Shown piece after piece: positions 35,387-49,417 of a stretch of DNA of 64,000 nt. The position numbers and the translations under genes are program-made. The stretch is from Amycolatopsis sp. CA-126428 (GTDB lineage: Bacteria; Actinomycetota; Actinomycetes; Mycobacteriales; Pseudonocardiaceae): assembly GCF_002904335.1 (NCBI RefSeq), contig NZ_PPHF01000142.1, positions 33,782-97,781 of the forward strand, written 5' to 3'. The notes beneath the pieces were generated by a model. It was given only the letters and a program-made list of their open reading frames with translations. It made no database searches and had not been told where the DNA came from. Every line of letters starts with the position of its first letter. Position 1 is the first letter of the stretch.

Positions 35387-35405
35387 TCTTGCGGTTCCGG
35401 CAAGA
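35387..35405. promoter_or_regulatory. Imperfect palindrome, candidate operator
   Basis: TCTTGC at 35387-35392 and GCAAGA at 35400-35405 with CGG and CCG next to the centre. It lies between the methyltransferase and the XRE-cupin gene, 7 nt before the latter's GTG. A good candidate for that regulator's own site. Confidence 0.5.
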
Positions 35406-35412
35406 TGGCCGG

Positions 35413-35991
35413 GTGAGCGACGACTTCGAGGACGTGCTGCACGCGGTCGGACCCCGGCTGCGGGCGCTGCGCCGCCACCGCGGGATGACCCTCGCCGACG
35501 TCGCGGCCGCCACCGGGGTTTCGGAGAGCACGCTGTCGCGGCTGGAAAGCGGGCAGCGGCGGGCCAGCCTGGAACTCCTGCTGCCGCTGGCCCGCGCCTA
35601 CGACGTCCCGCTCGACGACCTCGTCGGCGCACCCCGGACCGGCGATCCCCGCATCCACCTCTCCCCGATCCACCGCCACGGCATGACGTTCGTGCCGCTG
35701 TCCCGGCGCCCCGGCGGCATGCAGGCGTACAAGATGATCATCCCCGGCACCGACCGGCCACCGGTGCCGGACCACCAGACCCACGACGGCCACGAGTGGC
35801 TGTACGTGCTCCACGGAAGCCTGCGGCTGGTCCTCGGCGAGCACGACCTGGTGCTGCCCGCGGGCGAGGCGGCGGAGTTCGACACGACGATCCCGCACTG
35901 GCTCGGCAGTGCCGACGGAAAGGCGGTCGAGCTGCTGATCCTGTTCGGCCGCCACGGGGAACGCGCGCACCTGCGCGCCCGCGCGCACTGA
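35413..35991 (+). CDS. XRE-family regulator with cupin sensor domain
   Basis: A 192-residue regulator. Residues 10-70 are an XRE helix-turn-helix (GMTLADVAAATGVSESTLSR). Residues about 95-185 are a cupin (HDGHEWLYVLHGSLRLVL; LPAGEAAEFDTTIPHW), a small-molecule sensor. A GTG start with the palindrome directly upstream. Probably controls the divergent methyltransferase-DinB pair (inference). Confidence 0.87.
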   Translation: MSDDFEDVLHAVGPRLRALRRHRGMTLADVAAATGVSESTLSRLESGQRRASLELLLPLARAYDVPLDDLVGAPRTGDPRIHLSPIHRHGMTFVPLSRRPGGMQAYKMIIPGTDRPPVPDHQTHDGHEWLYVLHGSLRLVLGEHDLVLPAGEAAEFDTTIPHWLGSADGKAVELLILFGRHGERAHLRARAH

Positions 35992-36122
35992 ATAATTCGC
36001 CGCGATCACCCGGCGATTCCGGCTACGCTCGGCCCACCGCACGGCAAAAGAGCCGGCGCACCACCTGATCCGAGGAGTCACGACATTCTTCGCGAAAGAC
36101 TCGAACTGTCCGGCCGGGCCGG

Positions 36123-36602
36123 ATGAGCGCGATTTCCGCCGCGGTCCGGGCACTGGCCGGCACGCGCCTGACCGAAGTCCGGCGGGTGGCGAACCTCGCG
36201 ATCGTCGTGTTCCGGCCCGGCGACGGGCCCGGCTGGACCATCCACGCCCAATGCCCGTTCCGCATCACGCACGGCGACGTGATCCTGCTGGGTTCACGCG
36301 ACCTGAACTGGCCGCGGGATCGCGGCACCGACCGTGACGAAGCGTTCGAGAACGGCACCACGAAGTACGACGCGCAGGCGGAATTCCTGACGGCCCGGTG
36401 CGCGACGAGCGACTTCCGGGTCACCGGCACGGAATTCGGCCCCGGCGGCCGGCTGGCCATCGAGGCCACCGGCGACGGCGATCCGATCCGGCTCGAAGTC
36501 TTTCCGGACTGTTCGGGGCCGTGGATCGAGAGCTGGCGCCTGTTCGGCCTCGGCGACGGCGAAGGGCACTTCGTGTACCCGGAAGCGGCAGGCCGGGATT
36601 GA
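36123..36602 (+). CDS. Unknown protein, first of a tandem paralogous pair
   Basis: A 159-residue cytosolic protein. It and the next gene product align along their length: HAQCPFRITHG here and HAQCPFRVTRG there, and both end with IE.WRLF and a YPEAAGR/YPDAAGR tail. A family of unknown function; no catalytic motif is recognised. ATG behind a GGCCGGGCCGG stretch. Overlaps the next gene by 4 nt. Confidence 0.72.
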   Translation: MSAISAAVRALAGTRLTEVRRVANLAIVVFRPGDGPGWTIHAQCPFRITHGDVILLGSRDLNWPRDRGTDRDEAFENGTTKYDAQAEFLTARCATSDFRVTGTEFGPGGRLAIEATGDGDPIRLEVFPDCSGPWIESWRLFGLGDGEGHFVYPEAAGRD

Positions 36603-37069
36603 GCCTCGAGCAAGCCGTGGCCGGGCTGGTTTCCGCACGGGTCACCGGCTTCGGCCGGACGGTGGACATCGCCGAAGTCGGGTTCGCCCGGGGGACGACG
36701 GAAACGCGGCTGCACGCCCAGTGCCCGTTCCGGGTGACCCGCGGCGAGACGACGTTGTTCGGCACGGTCGACATGGCCTACCCGGCCACGGCGGACGCGG
36801 ACCCGGGCGAGGCCTTCCGGCGCAACGCGACGATGTTCGACAGGAAGGCCCGCCGCCTCACTGAGCGCTTCGAGGCCGTGGCGTACGTCGTCGAGTCGGC
36901 GGTTCTCGGCCGCGCGGGGGCGATGACGCTGGAGCTGACCGACGCGGTGGTGATCGAGGTGCTCCCGGCCTGCGGCGGCCCGATCGAGCAGTGGCGGCTG
37001 TTCGACCGGGACCCGGTCCGGCCGGGAGCCGGCGCCCACCACGTGTACCCGGACGCCGCCGGCCGGTGA
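36599..37069 (+). CDS. Unknown protein, second of a tandem paralogous pair
   Basis: A 156-residue protein. TTG at 36599 is chosen because it forms a TTGA overlap with the upstream stop and its N-terminus lines up with the paralogue (SLEQAVAGLVSARVTGFGRT against SAISAAVRALAGTRLTEVRR). A GTG at 36617 is the alternative. Shared motif HAQCPFRVTRGETTLFG and C-terminal GGPIEQWRLF. Function unknown; duplication in place is the simplest origin. Confidence 0.7.
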   Translation: MSLEQAVAGLVSARVTGFGRTVDIAEVGFARGTTETRLHAQCPFRVTRGETTLFGTVDMAYPATADADPGEAFRRNATMFDRKARRLTERFEAVAYVVESAVLGRAGAMTLELTDAVVIEVLPACGGPIEQWRLFDRDPVRPGAGAHHVYPDAAGR

Positions 37070-37121
37070 GGGGGGCTGCCATGATCTGTCCCGTCGCACG
37101 CCGGCCCCACGGAGGACATCG

Positions 37122-37628
37122 ATGACCGCACCCGCTCGTGACGCGCTCCTCGCCGTCGCCGCCCTGCTGGCGCCGGACGCGCCGCGGGTGGCCGAGCACG
37201 CCGGGGCCGCCCACGACGATCCCGGCGCTTTCCTGCCGGAGCACGCCGAGCGGCTCGACGAGCGCGGGATCGACGAACCCTTCCCGCTGCTGGCGTGGAT
37301 CGCGCTGGTGAACGCCCTCGCCGATCACGGGCTGCTCGCCGAAGTCGACTGGAAGGAGCCGGCCGGCGAAATCACCGGGCGGCTGCGGGCCCTGCGGTCC
37401 GCGCCGCCGGCGGACGAGCTCTGGACGTCACTGGCGCGGAGTGAGCTGCCCACCTACGAGTTCCTCGAAGCCGCGGGAAACCGGCTGCACAGCACGGGAA
37501 CGGCCCTCGCGGTCCTCGACATCGAGTCCGACTGCTACCCGCTCGTCCTCCTGCCCGCCGCCCGCGGTGACGAGCTCACCGCCTTCGCCGCGGCGGCCGG
37601 GTTCACCGCCGAGGTGCTCGGCCGCTAG
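37122..37628 (+). CDS. Unknown cytosolic protein (DUF6630-like)
   Basis: A 168-residue mostly helical acidic protein ending with LAVLDIESDCYPLVLL and a small beta/alpha unit, which recalls the DUF6630 family; this match is from memory and by eye. ATG follows GGAGGACATCG. It is 52 nt after the paralogous pair on the same strand. No function can be assigned. Confidence 0.65.
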   Translation: MTAPARDALLAVAALLAPDAPRVAEHAGAAHDDPGAFLPEHAERLDERGIDEPFPLLAWIALVNALADHGLLAEVDWKEPAGEITGRLRALRSAPPADELWTSLARSELPTYEFLEAAGNRLHSTGTALAVLDIESDCYPLVLLPAARGDELTAFAAAAGFTAEVLGR

Positions 37629-37658
37629 GAAGGCCCGTGGGCTCCGGCCGATCCGGCG

Positions 37659-38774
37659 TCAGCGGCAGAACGCCGTGTCCACCGCGGAAACCACCGCCAG
37701 GGCCGCTTGGTCGGCGTCGCCGAAGGTGCCCGGCAGCGCCGTCACGGCCAAGCCGACCGAACGGCCGTCGTCCGTGGCGCCGCCGCGGGTTTCGAATCCG
37801 TGGATGTCGCCGCCGTGACCCCAGTACACGCCGCCGCAGCTGAGGGGGACGCTGAACAGGCCGAGTCCGTAGCGCCAGCCCGGCAGCAGGGGCGCGTCGA
37901 CCGTCTTGCGCATCTCGGCCAGCTGCGGTGCCGGGAGCAGCTTGCCGTCCAGCAGCGCGCGGGAGAACTGCGCGAGGTCGCCCGGCGTCGAGATCAGCTG
38001 ACCGGCCGCCCAGCCCCACGACGGGTCCAGTTCGGTCACGTCGATCACCTCGCTGCCCGAGCGCGCGTAGCCGTGCGGGTGCGGGCCCCGGATGGCCTGG
38101 TCGCCGACTTCGGGCCAGTACGTGTTGCGCAGGCCCGCTTTCCGGATCACGCGCTCGGTGATCTGCTCCGCCACCGGGCGCCCGGTGACCCGCTCGATCA
38201 GCAGGCCCGCCAGCACGTAGTTCGTGTTGCTGTACTCCCACTTCGTGCCGGGGGCGAACTTCGCCGGGTGGGCCAGTGCCAGGGCGAGCAGCTCGTGCGG
38301 CTGGAAGTACCGGTGCCGCAGCTTCGCGATGTCGTCCAGCCCGAGGTACTCGGTGTAGTTCGGCAGCCCGCTGGTGTGCTGCAGCAGCTGCCGGACGGTG
38401 ATCGCCGCCCCGCCGGGTACCAGGCCGGGCAGGTACCGCTCGATCGGCGCGTCCAGCTCCACCTTGCCCTCGGCCACCAGCTGCAGCACGACGACCGCGG
38501 TGAACGACTTCGTGTTGCTGCCCGCCCGCACCCGCCCGTCGGCCGGGACCGGCACCCGGCTCCCCCGCCGCGCGGAGCCGGCGACCAGCGACTCCGTGCG
38601 GCCGCCGCGGCTCACCGAGGCGAGCGCCGCCGGGAACCGGCCCACCAGCGCGTCGAGTTCCTTCTGGAGGACGCCGTTGCGGGGCGGCCCCGCCTCGGCC
38701 GTCGTGACCGCCGCGCCCAGCAGGCCCGCCACCGCCAGGACCACCACACCCTTGCGCGCCAAGGAAGTGCTCAT
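37659..38774 (-). CDS. Secreted class C beta-lactamase-related serine hydrolase
   Basis: A 371-residue protein with a signal peptide (VVVLAVAGLLGAAVTTAEA). The catalytic S86xxK89 is in AGSNTKSF, the YSN motif in WEYSNTNYVL, and HGG in WGHGGDIHGF, which is the D-alanyl-D-alanine carboxypeptidase/esterase fold. Likely acts on cell-wall peptides or esters outside the membrane. ATG at 38774 with GAAGGAGCGAGAAG upstream. Stands alone. Confidence 0.88.
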   Translation of the reverse strand: MSTSLARKGVVVLAVAGLLGAAVTTAEAGPPRNGVLQKELDALVGRFPAALASVSRGGRTESLVAGSARRGSRVPVPADGRVRAGSNTKSFTAVVVLQLVAEGKVELDAPIERYLPGLVPGGAAITVRQLLQHTSGLPNYTEYLGLDDIAKLRHRYFQPHELLALALAHPAKFAPGTKWEYSNTNYVLAGLLIERVTGRPVAEQITERVIRKAGLRNTYWPEVGDQAIRGPHPHGYARSGSEVIDVTELDPSWGWAAGQLISTPGDLAQFSRALLDGKLLPAPQLAEMRKTVDAPLLPGWRYGLGLFSVPLSCGGVYWGHGGDIHGFETRGGATDDGRSVGLAVTALPGTFGDADQAALAVVSAVDTAFCR

Positions 38775-38904
38775 CTTCTCGCTCCTTCGTCACCGGATTC
38801 GGACACCGCTCACGATGCCGGGATCCGGCGCGAAGATCAGCAGTGCGGACCACCGGGTCGGGGGTAGCGCCAGCGCTACCCCCGACCCGGTTCCGGTCCG
38901 CGAG

Positions 38905-43092
<4,188 letters not shown>

Positions 43093-43312
43093 TCCGACCT
43101 CCGCCTGCCGATCATGTCCGCTCGGCGTTCCCCGGCGCGGGGAGGCCAAACCCGCCGGGGGAGTGTTCAGCCCGATCGCGCGACAGCGCCGGACCACGGC
43201 GGAGTGAGCGTGCAACACTCCGGCGGCCGGACCGCCGCGCCCCACCGACGCTGGCCCGCACCGATGCCGGGTTCGCCGCCCTCACGCGATTGACAGGGCT
43301 CCGGCCATTGCC

Positions 43313-43328
43313 TTGACGTGGGCGTCAA
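43313..43328. promoter_or_regulatory. Inverted repeat TTGACG-N4-CGTCAA before the LLM gene
   Basis: A perfect 6-bp inverted repeat. TAGCTT at 43333-43338 is a possible -10 box, which would place the transcript start at or near the GTG at 43346 (leaderless). The arrangement is like the long-spacer promoters used by MerR-family activators. No MerR gene is in the window. Confidence 0.5.
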
Positions 43329-43345
43329 CGTCTAGCTTCTCGGGG

Positions 43346-44200
43346 GTGAAGTTCGGGATCAGTTACAGCACTCCCTTTTTCGGCGCCGACCCGCAGGTGA
43401 TCGCCGGGTTCGCGCGGGACGCGGAGGAGTGCGGGTTCGAGTCGTTGTACCTGCCGGAGCACGTCGCGCTGTATCCGGGCGCGAAGATCGGGCCGATGGC
43501 GCTGCCGCCGTCCCTGCCGTACGCGGATCCCTTGGAGTGCTTGAGTTTCGTCGCCGCCGTCACCGGCCGCATCCTGCTGGGGACCGGTGTCCTGCTGCTG
43601 CCTTACCACCACCCGGTGGTGCTGGCCAAGCGGCTGGCGACGGTCGACGTGCTGTCCGGCGGCCGCATGCGGCTGCTCACGGTCGGGGTGGGTGCCCTGC
43701 CCGGCGAGGCGCGGGCGGCCGGCGTCGACTTTGCCACCCGCGGGCGCCGGGCGGACGAGGCCATCGACGTCCTGCGGCTGCTGTGGGCGGGCGGCGAAGA
43801 CGGAGTCTCCTTCGACGGCGAGTTCTTCCGGTTCGAGGACGTCTGCAGCTTCCCGAAGCCGGTGGGCGTCCGCGAGCTGCCGATCCACATCGGCGGCTCG
43901 AGCGCGGCCGCGGCCCGGCGGGCGGGCCGGCGCGGCGACGGGTACTTCCCCGGCGGGGCGCTCACCACGGACGAGCGCCGCCGCCAGTTCGACCTCGCCA
44001 GGACGACGGCGGAGGAGACCGGCCGCGACCCGGACAGCCTGCAGTACACGCGCTGGGGGAGCCTCGACATGTCCACAGAGGACGTCGAGGAGCTGGCCCG
44101 GCAGGGGGTGACGCGCCTGGTCGTCACCCCGGGCACGGCCGAACCCGCGAAAAGGCGTGACGAGATGGCCGCGTTCGCCGACCGGTTCGGCCTCAGCTGA
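43346..44200 (+). CDS. LLM-class (F420-dependent) oxidoreductase
   Basis: A 284-residue TIM-barrel flavin/F420 enzyme of the luciferase-like family: ARDAEECGFESLYLPEHV, ILLGTGVLLLPYHHP, LSGGRMRLLTVGVG, and ELPIHIGGSS. In Actinobacteria this subgroup generally uses F420. The substrate is unknown. The GTG at 43346 is chosen because MKFGISYSTPF is the usual family N-terminus. Converges with LysR, the two 3' ends overlapping by 8 nt. Confidence 0.87.
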   Translation: MKFGISYSTPFFGADPQVIAGFARDAEECGFESLYLPEHVALYPGAKIGPMALPPSLPYADPLECLSFVAAVTGRILLGTGVLLLPYHHPVVLAKRLATVDVLSGGRMRLLTVGVGALPGEARAAGVDFATRGRRADEAIDVLRLLWAGGEDGVSFDGEFFRFEDVCSFPKPVGVRELPIHIGGSSAAAARRAGRRGDGYFPGGALTTDERRRQFDLARTTAEETGRDPDSLQYTRWGSLDMSTEDVEELARQGVTRLVVTPGTAEPAKRRDEMAAFADRFGLS

Positions 44201-45137
44201 CGTCGTCCACCAGCGACTCGATGCCCGGCGGCAGGCTCGCCCGCCGGGCCGGGTCGGCCACGAACCCGGCGATCGCCGACCGCAGCGCGCGCACCGCCCG
44301 GGTCGGCTCCACGTCCGCGCGGTGGGCCAGCTGCACCACGCGCGTCATCCCCGCCTCGGGGGTGAACCGGGTCCTCCGGAACCGGTCGCCCGCCACCGTG
44401 CTCGGCACCACCGCCGCGCCCACGCCCGCGCGCACCAGTTCGAGCACCGCGTCCATCTCGCCGCCCTCGATCGCGAACGACGGTTCGAACCCGGCGGCGC
44501 GGCAGGCGTTGACCGTCGCCTCCCGGACGTCGTAGCCGCGGCGGAACATCACCAGCGGGACGCCGGCGAGGTCGCCGATGCCGAGGCGCTCGCCCGCGAC
44601 CGGGCCGGGAGCGGCGTCCGGGGCCGAGATCACCACCAGCTCCTCGAGCAGCAGCGGCGTCGCCGCCAGACCGGCCTCGGCCGTCGTCCGGGCGCCCGCC
44701 AGCAACGCCAGGTCCAGCGCGCCCTCGGTCAGCCGCTGCCGCAGGTCGCCCGACCCGCTTTCGTGCAGCTCCAGCTGGATGCCCGGGTACCGGCGGCGGA
44801 ACGCCGCGAGCATCGCGGGCAGCAGGCCCGTGCACAGGCTCGGCGGCGCACCCAGCCGGACGCGGCCGCGATCGAGCTCGTCGAGTTCCCGGATGGCCAG
44901 CCGGGCGGTTTCGGTGTCGGCCAGGATCCGCCGCGCGATCGGCAGCAGCGTTTCCCCGGCTTCGGTGAGGGAGACGTTGCCGCGGATCCGGTGGAACAGC
45001 GGCGCGCCCAGGTCGTGTTCGAGTGCCCGGATCTGCTGGGACAGCGACGGCTGGGCCACCCGCACCTGCTCGGCGGCCCGGGTGAAGTGCCGGTGCTCGG
45101 CGACGGCGACGAAGTAGGCGAGTTGCTGGAACTGCAT
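44193..45137 (-). CDS. LysR-family transcriptional regulator
   Basis: A 314-residue LysR protein. The N-terminal winged helix is MQFQQLAYFVAVAEHRHFTR followed by VAQPSLSQQIRALEHDLG; the C-terminal part is the ligand-binding domain. It is divergent from the succinate dehydrogenase operon, with a LysR box in the gap. It resembles regulators placed beside sdh/frd genes in other actinobacteria. The inducer is unknown. Confidence 0.9.
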   Translation of the reverse strand: MQFQQLAYFVAVAEHRHFTRAAEQVRVAQPSLSQQIRALEHDLGAPLFHRIRGNVSLTEAGETLLPIARRILADTETARLAIRELDELDRGRVRLGAPPSLCTGLLPAMLAAFRRRYPGIQLELHESGSGDLRQRLTEGALDLALLAGARTTAEAGLAATPLLLEELVVISAPDAAPGPVAGERLGIGDLAGVPLVMFRRGYDVREATVNACRAAGFEPSFAIEGGEMDAVLELVRAGVGAAVVPSTVAGDRFRRTRFTPEAGMTRVVQLAHRADVEPTRAVRALRSAIAGFVADPARRASLPPGIESLVDDVS

Positions 45138-45145
45138 ACCCCATG

Positions 45146-45160
45146 ATAGCTGTTGGCTAT
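45146..45160. promoter_or_regulatory. LysR box ATAGC-N5-GCTAT
   Basis: A perfect inverted repeat containing T-N11-A, 8 nt before the LysR start and about 23 nt upstream of the sdh -35 box, as expected for an activator site that also represses the regulator. Confidence 0.7.
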
Positions 45161-45182
45161 CGAGCGCAGAGCCATCATGTCT

Positions 45183-45211
45183 TTGACCTCTGGTCGACGC
45201 GCTCCTACCGT
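45183..45211 (+). promoter_or_regulatory. Promoter of the sdhCAB operon
   Basis: TTGACC (45183-45188), a 17-nt spacer and TACCGT (45206-45211). The start of transcription would fall at about 45218-45222, on the GTG codons of sdhC, so the mRNA is probably leaderless. Confidence 0.6.
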
Positions 45212-45218
45212 CGATCGG

Positions 45219-45922
45219 GTGGTGAACACGCTCGCCCCGCACCGGCGCTCCGGCGTCCGGCGCTTCTGGGCCTCGACGATCGGCAAGAAAGCCGTCATGG
45301 CGGTGACCGGCGTGCTCCTGCTCGCCTTCGTGTTCGCGCACATGGTCGGCAACCTCAAGACGTTCCTGGGCGCCGCCGAGCTCAACCACTACGCCGGCTG
45401 GCTGCGCACGATCGGCGAACCGGTGCTGCGCCGCGAGTGGTTCCTCTGGCTCCAGCGCGCGGTGCTGCTCGCCGCGCTGGTCCTGCACGTCACCGCGGCG
45501 GTGCAGCTGGCCCGGCGCGACCACCGCGCCCGGCCGGTCCGGTACGTCCACCGGCCACCGGCCCGCGCGACCTTCGCGGTGCGGACGATGCGCTGGGGCG
45601 GGGCGACGCTCGCGGTGTTCGTCGTCTGGCACATCCTCGACTTCACCGTCGGCACGGTGAACCGCGGCTTCGTCCCCGGCGACGCGTACCACAACCTCGT
45701 CGCGGACTTCCGGGTCTGGTGGGTCAACCTGATCTACCTCGCCGCCCTGGCCATGCTTGGCCTGCACATCCACCACGGCTTCGCCAGCGCGGCACGCACG
45801 CTGGGCCTCACCCGCCCGCGGCGGGAACGGGCGATCCGGATCTTCGGCAGCACGACGGCGGTCGTGGTCGCGGGCGGCTACGCCCTCGTCCCGGTCGCGA
45901 TCATGACGGGACTGGTGCACTG

Positions 45923-45923
<1 letters not shown>
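45219..45923 (+). CDS. sdhC: Succinate dehydrogenase cytochrome b558 subunit
   Basis: A 234-residue membrane protein with five helices (GKKAVMAVTGVLLLAFVFAH; VFVVWHILDFTVG; WWVNLIYLAALAMLGLHIHH). Histidines in HMVGN, HVTAA, HILDF and HIHHG are placed to bind two hemes b, as in the single-subunit b558 anchor of Bacillus and Actinobacteria. The GTG at 45219 fits the promoter; an ATG at 45177 overlaps the promoter. One base overlap with sdhA. Confidence 0.87.
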
Positions 45924-47841
<1,918 letters not shown>

Positions 47842-47845
<4 letters not shown>

Positions 47846-48588
47846 AACTCACCGTCCGCGTCTGGCGGCAGGCCGGGCCGGCCGCCGAAGGCCGGCTGGT
47901 CGCCTACCCGGTCGACGGCATCAGCCCGGACATGTCGTTCCTGGAAATGCTGGACGTGCTGAACCAGCGGCTGATCGAAGCCGGCGACGAGCCGGTGGCG
48001 TTCGACCACGACTGCCGCGAGGGCATCTGCGGCTCGTGCGGCGTGGTGATCAACGGACAGGCGCACGGCCCCGAGCGCACGACGTCGTGCCAGCTGCACA
48101 TGCGCTCCTTCGCCGACGGCGACGTGATCGACGTGGAACCGTGGCGGGCCCGGGGCTTCCCGGTCGTCAAGGACCTGGTCGTCGACCGCTCGGCGCTCGA
48201 CCGGATCGTCCAGGCCGGCGGGTACGTCAGCGCCCCGACGGGCAGCGCCCCGGACGCCCACGCCACCCCGGTTCCCAAGCCGGACGCGGACCTGGCCTTC
48301 GACAACGCAACCTGCATCGGCTGCGGCGCCTGCGTGGCGGCGTGCCCGAACGGCTCGGCAACGCTGTTCACCGCGGCGAAGGTGACCCACCTGAGCCTGC
48401 TGCCGCAGGGCGCCCCTGAGCGCGCGAGCCGGGTGCTCGACATGGTGGAGGCGATGGACGCCGAGGGCTTCGGCGGCTGCACGAACACCGGCGAGTGCGT
48501 GGCGTCCTGCCCGAAGGGCATCCCGTTCACGAGCATCGCGACGCTCAACCGCGAGTACCTCGCCGCCACCCGCTCCGGCCGTGGTTGA
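47842..48588 (+). CDS. sdhB: Succinate dehydrogenase iron-sulfur subunit
   Basis: A 248-residue protein with the [2Fe-2S] ligands CREGICGSCGVVING...C, then CIGCGACVAACPNG and CTNTGECVASCPKG for the [4Fe-4S] and [3Fe-4S] clusters. It carries electrons from the flavin to the heme anchor. GTG start in a GTGA overlap with sdhA. Last gene of the operon. Confidence 0.94.
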
Positions 48589-48591
48589 CGG

Positions 48592-49305
48592 CTAAGGCGC
48601 AAACTCCGGCAGCAGGGCACCGAACCGGCGCCGGCCGCGCGTGGTGATCTGCAGCTCACGGTCCTCCGGGCCGCGCCGGACCAGGCCATCGGCCAGGAAC
48701 GCCTCCAGGACCTCGTGGCCCAGGACCCCGCCGAGGTGGGGGACGCGGTGGGTCCGGTCGAGGCACGCCGTCGCCGGGCGGCGGCGGCCCGGGGCCACCT
48801 CCGCCGGGGAGACGCCGAGGTCCCCGAACGCCGAGAGGTCGTCGCCGAGGGCGACTTCGGGTGCGGACCCGTCCGGTGGCCGCAGCGCTCCCCGGGAGAC
48901 GAGCAGGGCGAACACCGCCACGCCGAGACGTCCCGCCGCGTGGTCGTAGCACGTGTGCGCGATGTCCGCGCCCGACTCGGCGCGGTCCGGCGGGGTGATG
49001 TTCTCATTACCGGCATAGCGCGCGAGGGCGGTGAGCACGCCGAGCAGGTCCTCGCGGCCGACGCGGTAGAGCGCGTGCCGTCCGGTGTGTTCGGCCGTCA
49101 CGAGCCCGGCGGCCCGCAGCCGGGCCAGGTGGTTGCCCAGCCGCGGTGCGGTGACGCCGAGGGCGTCGGCCAGCTGCACCATCGTGTGCGGGCCTTCCGC
49201 GGCCAGCACCTGCAGGGCCGTGAGCCGCACCGGATCGGCCAGTTCGCGCGTCAGTTCGACGATCGCGCCCTGGACGGCGTTGCCCGGATCGACCAGTCCG
49301 CCCAT
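48592..49305 (-). CDS. ArsR-type regulator with long C-terminal domain
   Basis: A 237-residue protein. Residues 15-85 form an ArsR-like winged helix (LADPVRLTALQVLAAEG; MVQLADALGVTAPRLGNHLA). The C-terminal 140 residues contain HTCYDHAAGRLGVAVFALLV, a motif found in regulators of this kind near MFS genes. ATG at 49305 behind GGAAGGAACGGTG. Divergent from the MFS gene with two candidate operators between. Confidence 0.85.
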   Translation of the reverse strand: MGGLVDPGNAVQGAIVELTRELADPVRLTALQVLAAEGPHTMVQLADALGVTAPRLGNHLARLRAAGLVTAEHTGRHALYRVGREDLLGVLTALARYAGNENITPPDRAESGADIAHTCYDHAAGRLGVAVFALLVSRGALRPPDGSAPEVALGDDLSAFGDLGVSPAEVAPGRRRPATACLDRTHRVPHLGGVLGHEVLEAFLADGLVRRGPEDRELQITTRGRRRFGALLPEFAP

Positions 49306-49340
49306 CACCGTTCCTTCCGACGCGCCCGAGCGTAACACGC

Positions 49341-49407
49341 TTCACGAGATCATGAATGATGATTGCGCGGCCGCGCGGACCGTGGTTACCATTCACGCCT
49401 TCGTGAA
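49341..49407. promoter_or_regulatory. Two inverted-repeat operators in the ArsR/MFS gap
   Basis: TTCACG-CCTT-CGTGAA (49392-49407) is a perfect 6-bp inverted repeat with 4-nt spacer. TTCACGAGATCATGAA (49341-49356) is an imperfect copy with the same outer half-sites. They flank the space where both divergent promoters must lie. Confidence 0.65.
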
Positions 49408-49417
49408 GGGTGAGTGC

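Noticed and set aside
37780..37800. tRNA T-loop-like TTCGAATCC
   Set aside because: It is in the serine hydrolase coding sequence and no acceptor or anticodon stems can be drawn around it.
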